64,000 nt of DNA from CAVVYJ01 sp963752495 (GCA_963752495.1 CAVVYJ010000002.1:558001-622000); one strand, 5' to 3'. Shown: positions 37,123-46,877, counted from the first letter of the stretch. Numbers and translations are program-made. Notes: generated from the letters alone by a model not told the origin.

Positions 37123-38259
37123 ATGGAACAAGGACAAGCCGAAAAATTTGTATTTGATTTGCTGAGGCTGATGCTGAGCAAAAAAGCCTCAGATATGTTT
37201 ATTACTACAGGGTTTCCGCCTGCAATGAAGGTGGACGGCAAAGTTACGCCAATCAGTTCGCAAGTCCTCACTCCGCAACAAGCGCGTGAAATCGCACGTT
37301 CAATTATGAACGATAAGCAGGCAACCGAGTTTGATGCAACGAATGAGTGTAACTTCGCGATTGGCATCCCCAATGTTGCGCGCTTTCGTGTGAACGCTTT
37401 TGTTCAGCGTGGTTCGGTTGGCCTAGTCTTTAGAACGATTACAACAAAAATTCCTAAATTTGAAGATTTGGGTTTGCCGGACGTACTTAAAGATATCGCG
37501 ATGACCAAGCGTGGTCTTGTCATTTTTGTGGGAGGTACCGGTTCGGGCAAGTCTACTTCTCTCGCTGCAATGATCGGTTATCGTAACGAGAATACATATG
37601 GGCATATTATTACCATTGAAGATCCAGTAGAGTTTGTGCATGAACACATTAATTGCGTGATTACACAGCGCGAAGTGGGCGTAGATACTGATAACTGGCA
37701 AATTGCACTTAAAAATACATTGAGGCAAGCGCCAGATGTGATTCTGATTGGTGAGATTCGTGACCGCGAGACAATGGATTACGCAATTGCTTTTGCTGAG
37801 ACCGGCCACTTGTGTATGGCCACCCTGCACGCCAACAGTACCAACCAGGCGCTTGACCGTATTATTAACTTCTTCCCTGAAGAGCGCCGCCACCAATTGC
37901 TGATGGATTTGTCATTAAATATTCGCGCTTTCATTTCACAGCGACTTATTCCAAAAATTGATGGTATTGGCCGTGCTGCGGCGATTGAGGTAATGCTTAA
38001 TTCGCCGTTGATTTCAGATTTAATCTTTAAGGGTGATGTGCACGAGATTAAAGAAATTATTAGTCGCTCACGCGAACTCGGTATGCAGACATTTGATCAG
38101 GCATTATTTGATTTGTATGAAGCCAATCAAATTAGCTATGAAGATGCGCTTCGCAATGCGGATTCTGTGAACGACTTGCGTCTGAAAATTAAGCTCGAAG
38201 GCAAAGAGTCAAAAGACAGAGACCTATCAGCCGGATTAGATCATTTAGGCATGGTGTAA
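37123..38259 (+). CDS. pilU: PilT-like accessory ATPase PilU
   Basis: A 378-residue PilT paralogue that assists retraction. KKASDMFITTGFPPAMKVDG, Walker A FVGGTGSGKSTSLAAM, VEDPVEF-type box (EDPVEFVHEHINC) and APDVILIGEIRD are clear; the family-specific tail is about 30 residues longer than PilT. Co-oriented with pilT and closed by a terminator, so pilTU form one unit. Confidence 0.95.
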   Translation: MEQGQAEKFVFDLLRLMLSKKASDMFITTGFPPAMKVDGKVTPISSQVLTPQQAREIARSIMNDKQATEFDATNECNFAIGIPNVARFRVNAFVQRGSVGLVFRTITTKIPKFEDLGLPDVLKDIAMTKRGLVIFVGGTGSGKSTSLAAMIGYRNENTYGHIITIEDPVEFVHEHINCVITQREVGVDTDNWQIALKNTLRQAPDVILIGEIRDRETMDYAIAFAETGHLCMATLHANSTNQALDRIINFFPEERRHQLLMDLSLNIRAFISQRLIPKIDGIGRAAAIEVMLNSPLISDLIFKGDVHEIKEIISRSRELGMQTFDQALFDLYEANQISYEDALRNADSVNDLRLKIKLEGKESKDRDLSAGLDHLGMV

Positions 38260-38286
38260 TAGCTAAGAGTTAAAAAGCCACTAAAT

Positions 38287-38317
38287 AAAAAAGCCGATAA
38301 TCATTATCGGCTTTTTT
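38287..38317. terminator. Bidirectional intrinsic terminator after pilU
   Basis: A near-perfect palindrome AAAAGCCGATAA-TCA-TTATCGGCTTTT with flanking A and T runs. It serves pilU (plus) and the OmpA-like gene (minus). Confidence 0.88.
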
Positions 38318-38333
38318 ATTTGTTGCTGAAACG

Positions 38334-39102
38334 TTATTCTACAGATACTTCTACACGCCTCGCTTCAGATAAGTCTGCACCACCGTCTACACTTTCCGGT
38401 TTGCGCATTTCTATTCTGGCTTCATCAATACCTGCAGTTTTTAACGTATCACGTACTGCTTTTGCTCGATTTTTAGCAAGCTCTTGGTTGTATGCCTGAT
38501 TACCAGTAGGGTCGTGGTAGCCGGAGAGCACAGCTTTAGCAGTTGAATTAGCATTTAACCAAGCAATAATCGGCGAAAGTGTTGCGTCGGCATCGGACGG
38601 CAGACTTATTTTGCCGCTTTCAAAGTAGAGTTTGGCTGCGGGTGGCGGCATGGCGACCACTTCGGCTAGCTTTAACCACGAGCTGATTGTCTACTGTTAC
38701 CCCTGATCCAAAAAACGCCTGCGCATCTGACCCTTTTTGTTGCTTGGACGCTTCTGAGTCAACTGTCCCGGTTAATACCACGCTTTTGTCGTCACCTTCT
38801 GCTTTAAGGTCGCCACTTAGCATACCCTTTAGTGTATCGGATTGAGCTACCCAAGAGATATTTGCGTTATCTCCGCTGCTAACAAACTCATTCGCTGACG
38901 CAGAAAAATTAAAAGCTTCGGTAACGGGTGCTGATTCTTCTACAGGTGTTATTGCTTCAGTTGCAACTGCAGATTCTGCCGGAGACATGCAACAGGCGCT
39001 GCTGGGTCCCCGACCTGTCATTAACATCCATAATAAAATTAAAGCAAGAATTAGCGGAACTATCCAGTTCCAGCTGGACTGATTAGATTGGTTACTCTGC
39101 AT
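38334..39102 (-). CDS. OmpA-domain envelope protein (one frameshift)
   Basis: About 255 residues. One TM (WIVPLILALILLWMLMTG, residues about 12-30) followed by a Cys pair (SACCMSP) and a region of about 110 residues that resembles a BON-type domain (LTGTVDSEASKQQKGSD). The frame shifts at 38671-38673 (AAA, one too many) to join VVKLAEVVAMPPPAA to an OmpA C-terminal domain: KLYFESGKISLPSDA, SGYHDPTGN, LAKNRAKAVRDTL. It should be held in the inner membrane and bind peptidoglycan. Start at ATG with AAGGTG upstream. Likely co-transcribed with the HhH protein upstream. Confidence 0.75.
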
Positions 39103-39132
39103 ATTAGTCACCTTGAATTATTTTTGGCTGGA

Positions 39133-39757
39133 TTATTTTTTCAGACCGGCAGAAAGCTCGTCTTGCAATTTTTTGAGCTCAGTCCATTTGTTGCCATTAG
39201 CCAATGCGGCCTGTTGTGCCCAGGTGCTAGGGTTGGCGATACGGAAGCGAGAGCCTCCTTTATCTAAAATGGCACGCATTTGTGGAACGGTCGCTTTAGC
39301 AACTTGTGCAAAAGTTTTTAGACCGGCAGCAATAAAGAGGTCGTTAATTTTTGGGCCAATACCTTCAATAACAGTGAGATCATTTGCATTTTTAATTGCA
39401 AAGCCAGCAGCTTTAGCGGCTGCTAAATCTATACTTGCTACTTTTGGTTTTGCCGCGGCTTTAGGTTTAGCGGCTGTTTTTGGTTTCGGCGCAGCCTTGG
39501 GCTTTGCAGCCAGTTTTTGGTTTTGTAGTTGGCGTTGCTTTCATCGCTGGTGCCGTAGGAGCGCTTGGAGGAGCCATTGCAGCAGCTGGAACATCAGCTA
39601 CCTTGGCAGCCGGTGGGGGTGGAGTGTGACTTGTAACATTTTGTGCTGGTTTTGACCCACAGCATTTACGCAGCCAGCAATGTGCCAACCAACCAATCAG
39701 GGCGCCAAGCAATAGCCACCAGAAGCAACATCCCAAAGAACTGAACAATGAACTCAT
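39133..39757 (-). CDS. Membrane-anchored helix-hairpin-helix protein (one frameshift)
   Basis: About 207 residues once repaired. A Cys-rich TM segment near the N-terminus (GCCFWWLLLGALIGWLAHC), an Ala/Pro/Lys-rich linker (PKAAPKPKTAAKPKAA), then a C-terminal HhH fold: NDLTVIEGIGPKINDLF, AAGLKTFAQVAKAT, ending DELSAGLKK. The uninterrupted frame stops at 39467; a one-base shift at the T-run 39514-39518 opens the HhH half. The IEGIGPKI motif is of the DUF4332/HhH type, which normally binds DNA or protein. The role of a membrane-tethered HhH domain is unknown. Confidence 0.7.
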
Positions 39758-39905
39758 TTTTACTCCCCAATAAAATGATTAAATAAACCGAAAAAATTCC
39801 GTAACGGCAACTATCGTCGTGTTTTTATCAAACGTCAAGTAGCTTTAAGGTTTTGCGCTTGTTTCCGGTAAAAAGTTACATGATTATCTAGTGTTATTAC
39901 AACAA

Positions 39906-41183
39906 TCAGTTCATTTGGTAAGTAATTTGTCCATTCAGCATGGTGTAGCGCACTTTACCAATCATTTCTAGATCAATAAATGGCGTGTTTTTACCTTGAC
40001 TTCTAAGTGCTGCTGGTTCTACTTTCCAAGCTTCTTCCGGGTCAAAAATCGTCACATCCGCATTGGTATTTAGGCTTAAATGCCCGCCCTTAATACCTAA
40101 AATGTTAGCAGGCTGCCAGGTGATTCTGGCAATGACATCGCTGAGCGGCACTTTATTTTGAACGCCCCAGGCAAGCGCCAAGGGCAGCAACAATTCCAGT
40201 CCGGTTGCGCCAGCCTCTGCCTCAGCAAATGGTACCAGTTTGGCATCGTCATCTACCGGCGTATGGTCAGAACAAATCACGTCTATCGTACCGTCTTTTA
40301 CGCCTTTGCAGAGTGCATCTTTGTCGCGGATACTGCGTAACGGCGGTTTTAGATGTGCAAGCGCGTTAAAATAGCCGATGTCATGCTCGGTCAAATGCAG
40401 ATGGTGCGCACTAACATCAGCTGTAACCGCAAGGCCATCTTTTTTGGCTTTACGCAGCATTTCCACACCCTCCGCAGTAGAAAGTCGGCACAGGTGAACT
40501 TTGGCTTTGGTCTCTGTTGCAATGCGCAATATCGTTGCAATCGCCAAACATTCAGCTGCTGCTGGTATACCCTTTAAGCCTAGTCTCGTTGCTACTTCGC
40601 CGTCATGGGCTACCCCATCAGCAGAGAGAAATGGCTCTTCTGGCCTCAGAAAAAGCGTATAGCCAAATGTTGCAGCGTATTCAAACGCGCGCCATAAAAC
40701 TTGTGTGTCCACAATCGCATTGTTGGCTTGTGTAAAACCCTCACAGCCTGCCGCGGTCAGCTCAAACATTTCCGTAATCGCCTTGCCAGCGAGTTGCTGT
40801 GTGAGCGCGCCGAGTGGATAAATACGTGCTAAATTTACGCGCCGTGCGCGCAACTTGAGCATTTCTATCAAGCCGGGCTCGTCTAATACGGGGTCGGTAT
40901 CTGGGGGGCAAGCAAGGCTGGTAATGCCGCCAGCAGCAGCAGCTTGCAGCTCGCTTTTAAGAGTGGCTTTATATTCCGAGCCGGGTTCGCGCAGTCTTGC
41001 TGACAAGTCTACAAAACCCGGCGTGACGATTAAACCTGTGGCGTCAATGGTTTGTTCCGAGATAAACCCTGCAGGGGCTTGCCCTACTGCAGCAATTTTG
41101 CCGTCTACAATAAACACATCCAGTTTGGCATCAATATTGTTTTTTGGGTCAATCACATGTCCGTTTTTAATGAGCAAATTCAT
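39906..41183 (-). CDS. pyrC': Dihydroorotase-like subunit PyrC' (probably non-catalytic)
   Basis: A 425-residue member of the amidohydrolase family, the structural partner of PyrB in many beta- and gammaproteobacteria. Catalytic dihydroorotases carry DxHxHxREPG; here the position reads DLSARLREPG, so both metal His are missing, as in the PyrX/PyrC' pseudo-enzymes that build a dodecamer with aspartate carbamoyltransferase. Other blocks persist (ACPPDTDPVLDEP, LKPPLRSIRDKDAL, CSDHTPVD). A true dihydroorotase must be encoded elsewhere. Overlaps pyrB by 4 bases. Confidence 0.88.
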   Translation of the reverse strand: MNLLIKNGHVIDPKNNIDAKLDVFIVDGKIAAVGQAPAGFISEQTIDATGLIVTPGFVDLSARLREPGSEYKATLKSELQAAAAGGITSLACPPDTDPVLDEPGLIEMLKLRARRVNLARIYPLGALTQQLAGKAITEMFELTAAGCEGFTQANNAIVDTQVLWRAFEYAATFGYTLFLRPEEPFLSADGVAHDGEVATRLGLKGIPAAAECLAIATILRIATETKAKVHLCRLSTAEGVEMLRKAKKDGLAVTADVSAHHLHLTEHDIGYFNALAHLKPPLRSIRDKDALCKGVKDGTIDVICSDHTPVDDDAKLVPFAEAEAGATGLELLLPLALAWGVQNKVPLSDVIARITWQPANILGIKGGHLSLNTNADVTIFDPEEAWKVEPAALRSQGKNTPFIDLEMIGKVRYTMLNGQITYQMN

Positions 41184-42178
41184 TTTCTCTCTCCTGCGCC
41201 ACCGCCTGCCGGAGCCCGTAGGCTTGACGGAGAGCTAGAACCAAGAATCGCCATGACGGCCATGCGTATTGCGATGCCATAAGTGACTTGCGGAAGAATG
41301 ACCGCCTGCTTGCCATCTGCTACGCGCGAATCAATTTCTACGCCGCGGTTCATCGGACCAGGGTGCAGTACGATAGCGTCCGGCTTGGCCATCGCGAGCT
41401 TTTCTGGCGTTAAGCCAAAGGTTTTGAAGTACTCTTGCGTGCTGGGCAGCATCGCACCAGCCATACGTTCATTTTGCAGTCGCAGCATCATCACCACATC
41501 CACATCTTTCAGACCTGCATTCATATCATGAAAAACTTGTACACCTAGCTTTTCGACGTGGGCGGGTAATAAAGTTTTAGGAGCAATTACGCGTATTTCA
41601 GGCACACCAAGGGTAGTGAGCGCGTGAATCTCACTGCGAGCCACACGTGAGTGAAGAACATCGCCCACGATCGCTACGCGCAAGTTGTGCATGTCAGGCT
41701 TATAACGGCGTACGGTAAATACGTCCAGCAATCCCTGAGTAGGGTGCGAGTGGCGGCCATCTCCTGCATTAATCACACTAATGTTATCCGGTACGTGCTG
41801 TGAAATAAGGTGTGCTGCGCCACTTTGATTGTGGCGTACCACAAACATATCTGCATGCATGGCGATGAGGTTATCTACCATGTCTAAAATTGTTTCACCC
41901 TTAGATTGTGACGACGTCGCAACATTCAGATTAATGACATCTGCAGATAATCGTTTTGCCGCGATTTCAAACGTTGTGCGCGTGCGTGTGCTGTTCTCAA
42001 AAAAAATATTACAGACAGTTTTTCCGTGCAAGAGTGAGACTTTTTTTATATCACGCTCTACAACATCAACAAAGGTCTCCGCTGTATCTAAAATTTGCGT
42101 AATGTTTTTTTTCGGCAAACCTTCAATACTGAGTAGGTGTTTAAGTGCACCATTTTTATCGAGTTGTGGATTATTCAT
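41180..42178 (-). CDS. pyrB: Aspartate carbamoyltransferase catalytic subunit
   Basis: A 332-residue transcarbamoylase making N-carbamoyl-aspartate, the second step of pyrimidine synthesis. The carbamoyl-phosphate loop is FFENSTRTRTTFEIAAKRL; SSQSKGETILDMVDNL, HPTQGLLDVFTVRR and HPGPMNRGVEI complete the site. The tail ends in a short Ser/Pro/Gly-rich stretch beyond the usual end. Expected to pair with the downstream PyrC'. Overlaps ruvX by 8 bases. Confidence 0.95.
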   Translation of the reverse strand: MNNPQLDKNGALKHLLSIEGLPKKNITQILDTAETFVDVVERDIKKVSLLHGKTVCNIFFENSTRTRTTFEIAAKRLSADVINLNVATSSQSKGETILDMVDNLIAMHADMFVVRHNQSGAAHLISQHVPDNISVINAGDGRHSHPTQGLLDVFTVRRYKPDMHNLRVAIVGDVLHSRVARSEIHALTTLGVPEIRVIAPKTLLPAHVEKLGVQVFHDMNAGLKDVDVVMMLRLQNERMAGAMLPSTQEYFKTFGLTPEKLAMAKPDAIVLHPGPMNRGVEIDSRVADGKQAVILPQVTYGIAIRMAVMAILGSSSPSSLRAPAGGGAGERK

Positions 42179-42665
42179 TGGTAGTCAAGTTATCAAAATA
42201 AGATTGTAGTATGACTTGTGCCGCAACAGCGTCAACTTTGTTTTTTTGTTGCTTTGCATTCATGCCGACTTTTTCTAGTAGCGCAGTAGCTTCTGCTGAG
42301 CTGAGGCGTTCGTCCATCATGATTACAGGCAAATTAAAGCGGCCTTCAAGCCGCTGTGCGAATTTTTTTGAGAGCTGAGTCAGCTGGTGCTCAGTTCCAT
42401 CCATATGGGTAGGGTAACCGACTATCAATAAGCTCGGCTTCCATTCGGCTAATAATTTGCCGATTTCTGCGAAACGCACTTCATTGGCTTCGGCTTCTAT
42501 GGTAGCGAGCGGGTGTGCAGCCTTTAGTAAAGTTTCCCCGACTGCAACACCGATGCGCCTTTCGCCAAAATCGAATGCGAATACAGTGCCCGAGACGTCA
42601 GGATAGCGGCGCTCTAATATAGGCAAATGGCTTTGTGTTAGCGCCTGTTTTTCAATCGCCATCAT
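42171..42665 (-). CDS. ruvX: Holliday-junction resolvase-like RuvX (YqgF)
   Basis: A 164-residue RNase H-fold protein required for pre-16S rRNA 5' processing. VFAFDFGERRIGVAVGE gives the first Asp, LIVGYPTHMDG the second strand, and MMDERLSSAEATALLE the Glu-containing helix; the final Asp is in KVDAVAAQVILQSY. The first 25 residues are longer than usual. Between yqgE and pyrB with overlaps, the standard yqgE-ruvX-pyrB-pyrC order. Confidence 0.94.
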   Translation of the reverse strand: MMAIEKQALTQSHLPILERRYPDVSGTVFAFDFGERRIGVAVGETLLKAAHPLATIEAEANEVRFAEIGKLLAEWKPSLLIVGYPTHMDGTEHQLTQLSKKFAQRLEGRFNLPVIMMDERLSSAEATALLEKVGMNAKQQKNKVDAVAAQVILQSYFDNLTTNE

Positions 42666-43261
42666 GCATGTCCCGCCATATCAGATAAATTGGCTAAATT
42701 TAACCCCATCATGCGCATCGCCAGATCAAACTTTTCTTGATTTGGGACATCAAAAATGAGCGACTGTAAATCTTTAGTTTCTGTAGCGTTAAGATTCAAC
42801 CATGCATTTCGACCCATTTCGTCTTCGAGTTGGCCTGCTGTCCAACCTGCATAACCAAGGGCGATAAGCATTTTTTCTGGACCATGGTTGTTGGCGGTTG
42901 CTTCTAAAATATCTCGTGATGTGGTTAGCGCAATTTGATTGTTAACGACGATTGTGGAGTTATATTCTTCTTTCGGGTTGTGCAGTATAAAGCCGCGCTC
43001 TTGCTGCACAGGTCCGCCAAAATATAGAGGGTTTTCAAGGAGCGGCGATGCTGTGTTTGTTGGCGCCTGAATCTCCAACTTCATTTGCTTGAAGAGGCTT
43101 GCTATACTAAGGTCGATCGGGCGGTTGATTACGACACCCATAGCACCATCTTGGTTGTGTGTGCAAATATAGGTGAGGGTTTTGGAAAAATATGGGTCAG
43201 TCATGCTGGGCATCGCGATGAGAAACTGACCTGTAAGATTGATGTTTTCCAATGAGAGCAT
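42662..43261 (-). CDS. yqgE: YqgE/AlgH family protein (UPF0301)
   Basis: A 199-residue protein: NLTGQFLIAMPSMTDPYFSK, CTHNQDGAMGVVINRP, PLYFGGPVQQERGFILH and ALGYAGWTAGQLEDEM are the complete family signature. AlgH was named for effects on alginate control in Pseudomonas; the molecular role is unknown. It overlaps ruvX by 4 bases. Confidence 0.93.
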   Translation of the reverse strand: MLSLENINLTGQFLIAMPSMTDPYFSKTLTYICTHNQDGAMGVVINRPIDLSIASLFKQMKLEIQAPTNTASPLLENPLYFGGPVQQERGFILHNPKEEYNSTIVVNNQIALTTSRDILEATANNHGPEKMLIALGYAGWTAGQLEDEMGRNAWLNLNATETKDLQSLIFDVPNQEKFDLAMRMMGLNLANLSDMAGHA

Positions 43262-43317
43262 ATTAGCACAATTCCTTGCAAAATTACATTTAACTTAAGC
43301 TAATCATGGCGTTATAG

Positions 43318-44415
43318 TCATTTAGATTCCAAATAACCTGTGACCTCCAAACCAAAACCATCCATGCTTGGCATTTTGCGTGGTGTAGCCATGAGCCTCA
43401 TTTTACGCACACCTAAATCTAACAAAATCTGCGAACCTATGCCATAGGTGCGCAACTCTTGGTTGTAGCGAATAGGCTCGTCCGCATGCAAAATGCGCTC
43501 AACCAAACTCTCGCCAGATTCGCTATGATAGAGAAGCACCATCACTCCAGAATCTGCTTTAGAAATGGCTTGTAGCGCATCAAGCGCACTCCAACTGTGT
43601 GTGCAACTTGTACTATCAAGCAAATCGAAGACAGAAAGCGGTTCGTGCACGCGCACTAAAGTTTCTTTTTGGCTGTTGGGCTTGCCTTTAATAATTGCTA
43701 AATGCGTCTCGTTGGAAATCTTGTCGCGATACGCAATCAGGTTCATGCTACCGTAAGGTGTAGCAATCACACGCTCCGCAGCGCGTTCGATGAGTTTCTC
43801 GTTTTCACTTCGATAATGAATCAAATCTGCAATTGTGCCGATTTTAATTTGATGTTGCTGTGCTATGGACACCAGGTCAGGTAGACGCGCCATTTCACCA
43901 TCATCTTTGAGAATTTCGCAAATGACACTTGCGGGCTCATGACCTGCGAGTGCAGCCAAATCACAACCCGCTTCAGTATGACCAGCACGGACAAGCACGC
44001 CGCCGTTAATTGCGGTAAGTGGAAAAACATGCCCCGGGCTAACAATGCTTTTTGAGTGGGCATTTTTAGCAATGGCTGCTTTGACGGTGGTTGCGCGATC
44101 TGCGGCAGAAATGCCTGTAGTGACCCCACTTGATGCTTCAATCGAAACTGTAAAATTGGTGCCCAAACGTGTGCCGTTGTTAACAACCATAGGAGGCAAA
44201 TCGAGCTGTTTGCAGCGTGCCTCACTGAGCGTTAAACAAATTAAACCGCGGCCGTATTTAGCCATAAAGTTGATGTGTTCAGCGGTGGCAAACTCTGCAG
44301 CGATAACAAAATCCCCTTCATTCTCACGGTTTTCATCATCCACCAAAATCACCATCTTACCGTTTTTAATATCGGCAATAATGTCTGTAATCGGACTTAT
44401 AAAGCGTTGCGGCAT
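43318..44415 (-). CDS. ribB: 3,4-dihydroxy-2-butanone-4-phosphate synthase with degenerate GTP cyclohydrolase II domain
   Basis: A two-domain riboflavin protein of 365 residues. The N-terminal RibB domain (about 1-205) is intact: ILVDDENRENEGDFVIAAE, GRGLICLTL, SIEASSGVTTGISAADRA and GHTEAGCDLA. The C-terminal half has the RibA fold but lacks the Cys-x10-Cys-x-Cys zinc site: the region reads LLDSTSCTHSWSALDALQAI. So it probably supplies only RibB activity and a separate RibA is needed. The ATG (MPQRF) overlaps the repaired ribE stop as TAATG, fixing both ends. Confidence 0.9.
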   Translation of the reverse strand: MPQRFISPITDIIADIKNGKMVILVDDENRENEGDFVIAAEFATAEHINFMAKYGRGLICLTLSEARCKQLDLPPMVVNNGTRLGTNFTVSIEASSGVTTGISAADRATTVKAAIAKNAHSKSIVSPGHVFPLTAINGGVLVRAGHTEAGCDLAALAGHEPASVICEILKDDGEMARLPDLVSIAQQHQIKIGTIADLIHYRSENEKLIERAAERVIATPYGSMNLIAYRDKISNETHLAIIKGKPNSQKETLVRVHEPLSVFDLLDSTSCTHSWSALDALQAISKADSGVMVLLYHSESGESLVERILHADEPIRYNQELRTYGIGSQILLDLGVRKMRLMATPRKMPSMDGFGLEVTGYLESK

Positions 44416-45012
44416 TATTTTTCTCGTTCCCATTCTGCCATTCGCTCAACGTAGCGCGCGATTTGGTCAATTTCTAAATTCACTTTTGCACCAGTTTTCA
44501 GTGCCTTATAACGTGGTTTTTTCTAAAGTGTGCGGAATAATATTCACGCTAAACATATCTTTTTCGACGCTATTTACCGTCAAACTCACGCCATCCACGC
44601 AAATACTGCCTTTTTTGGCGATGTATTTTGAAATTGCATGCGGCGCGCGAATCGCCAGCAGCCAGCAATCACCTAGATTCTCAAAGCGTTCCACAATGCC
44701 CACACCATCAACATGGCCGCTTACCAAATGGCCGCCAAGGCGGTCGCTCAAGCGCAACGCTTTTTCTAGATTCACCTCATTTTTACCGTCTAAACCACTT
44801 GTTACGTTTAAAGTTGCTTTAGAAACATGTGCTACAAAGTGCGTTTGAGTGATTTGCGTGGCGGTTAAACAAACACCGTTTACCGCAATACTATCGCCTT
44901 CCATTACGTCGAAAAGGCCAAGATTAGGTGCGGAAAACGACAATTGAAGATCTTCACCTGCCTGTGCAATCGAATCTATATGGCCGGTTGCTTGTATTAT
45001 TCCTGTAAACAT
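44415..45012 (-). CDS. ribE: Riboflavin synthase alpha chain (one frameshift)
   Basis: Dismutates two 6,7-dimethyl-8-ribityllumazines to riboflavin. Two similar lumazine-binding barrels: MFTGIIQATGHIDSI with GDSIAVNGVCLTA, and GGHLVSGHVDGVG with GSICVDGVSLTVN. The frame stops early at 44506, but shifting one base near 44506-44511 yields the normal end (KALKTGAKVNLEIDQIARY, finishing REK) with a stop that overlaps the ribB start. Repaired length 198 residues. No FMN riboswitch is visible upstream. Confidence 0.93.
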
Positions 45013-45098
45013 AGTGTAATTTTAACAGGTGTTAAAAAATTATTATAAGTATTCATTAACTAGAGTCATCAGGGGCTTTCTCACCTTGTCGAAAAAAG

Positions 45099-45114
45099 TG
45101 GTACGCAATTTGCA
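45099..45114 (+). promoter_or_regulatory. Sigma-54 (RpoN) -24/-12 promoter
   Basis: TGGTACGCAATTTGCA fits TGGCACG-N4-TTGCA with one mismatch and exact spacing between GG and GC. Start of transcription would be near 45125, about 30 bases before the ATG at 45157, with AGAAGG as ribosome site at 45143-45148. Confidence 0.72.
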
Positions 45115-45156
45115 AATGTGAATGCATAGATACTATTTTTTTAGAAGGTGACGGTT

Positions 45157-46813
45157 ATGTTAACTGGCGTAATGCAGAAAATTCAAACGGTTTTTTTAAA
45201 CCAAGACTCTGTCCAGAATCTTGGCTGGATGGACACGCTTACAGGAATGAGCGAGTTGGAAGCGCTGGCTGAGATCAAAAATAAATTAGCAAAAATTGAA
45301 TTTCTAGACTCGGTGAATCTGAAAAATAAAATCGAACTGGTCTTGGAAATCGACAAGAAATCGTATCGCAGCGTTAAAGAAAATTACGCATAATTACTTG
45401 ATTTCATTGAAAAATAATAGAGAGCTTGAAGCTGAAATTCAAAATGCGGTTTACACCTATCAGCGCCAGCTTTATACGACATACACACAGTTTTTCGAGA
45501 TTTATCAAGCTCAAAGCAAAGTAAAACTTAGCCTTGGGAAAATCAATCTGGTTTTAGCACGCTTGCTAAATGCAACATTCATTATGGCGAAATGGCGTTA
45601 TTTTGATGATCAGCCGGCACCGTTGGGTACTTGGGACAACGTTCATAAAATCATCAAGTATGCTGAAAATTTGGCGATTATTAACACCAATTTGTTTTTA
45701 TATGACTTCCAGATTAAAGAAACCAGCATTGCCACGATATTAAAACGTGGTTTCATGATGGATACCTTACAAAAAGGTAATTTTAGCCGTCTGCAAATTC
45801 AGCTCACCGAGCAAGTGCTAAAAATTTGGGCAACCAATCCGTTGATTGTGAATAAATACAAAGAAAACCGTTATCAGTTTTTTATCATGCTACAAAACGA
45901 TCACGGCCCCGAGAGAATTCGTGCAGTAGAAAAGTTTGCAGAATGCCGTTACTGGAAAACTACCCGACTGGTCGATTTGATAGAGGCTTACTTGTGTGCA
46001 ATCGACACGCAGAAATCACTAGCTGAGTTTGGTTTAGAAAAAGTAGCGCCGCCAAGCGTGATATTGAAGTTATTTAAAAAGTTGCGTACCGAATGGTGTG
46101 TGGAAGGCTATGCGCGCCAACGCAGGCGCGAGAACAGAAATAAAAACTATAAACTGTTGAACGTGAGTAATGGGTTGTATGAAATATGTCATCGCCTAAC
46201 AGCTTTACAAGCTAAAAAAACGCAAAAGCAGCCTGAGGATGGCAATTTTTCGTTCGACCTTAAAGTTGCAACCTACCGCAGAGGCCAATTGGTTGCTCCA
46301 AAGTCTTCCAATACGGTTGGTAAAGAAAACTGGTGGCTGGTCGATGAAAGTGGTAGCGGTTTTGCGGTGGATTTGGGTAAAGAATTAAGTGGATGGGTAG
46401 AAGCGGGTGTATTGGTTGGATACACAACACCAGACGAGAAAGATTTGTTTTCTGTTGCGGAAATTAAAAGTGTCAGAAAACAGGCAGATGGTACATATCG
46501 CGCCGGTTTAGCGCTGATAACTCAGGATGCTACGCCATTACAGATTTCGCGCGTGCAGCAAGGTGTCATCTCAGAATCGCTAACTGGCTATTATGTAGAC
46601 GATGCGGAAGTAAATCTAACACATTTAAGTACTTTTTCTGGTCTTTATATCAAGGCGACAGAAGCAGGTAAGGCTTCGCTACTTATACCGCGACCTGAAT
46701 TTAAACGCGGTATGCACTATCGAATCAATGTCGAAGGTGAAGATCGTTTGGTGTTAATAAGCCGTGTGATAGCCAAACAGCGGGATTGGATTCGTGTAGA
46801 AGTACCAGATTAA
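45157..46813 (+). CDS. Unrecognised protein with RpoN promoter, possible C-terminal PilZ-like domain (one frameshift)
   Basis: Two consecutive frames, 45157-45393 and 45398-46813, read best as one gene of about 550 residues: the second has only TTG starts and no ribosome site, and the small first part looks like an N-terminal helical region. The indel lies near 45380-45397. The middle (to about residue 350) is helical and rich in aromatic and basic residues; the last 170 residues are beta-rich with WWLVDESGSGFAVDLGKEL and GWVEAGVLVGY, reminiscent of PilZ-type c-di-GMP domains. I do not recognise a named family. No signal peptide or TM. The sigma-54 promoter suggests pilus or motility-type regulation. 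Confidence 0.6.
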
Positions 46814-46877
46814 GTTTTAGCTTAAAATTTTTTGTGGGCATGGCATTTTGACAGCATAAACTGTTAAGATTCTGCGC

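Noticed and set aside
44415..45156. FMN riboswitch before ribE
   Set aside because: The gap upstream of ribE lacks the conserved RFN-element segments such as the AGGGG and GCCxxC blocks in order.
45398..46813. Independent gene starting at TTG 45398
   Set aside because: No ribosome site, start four bases after the previous stop, and the preceding short frame reads as its N-terminus; a single gene with one indel is simpler, though not proven.
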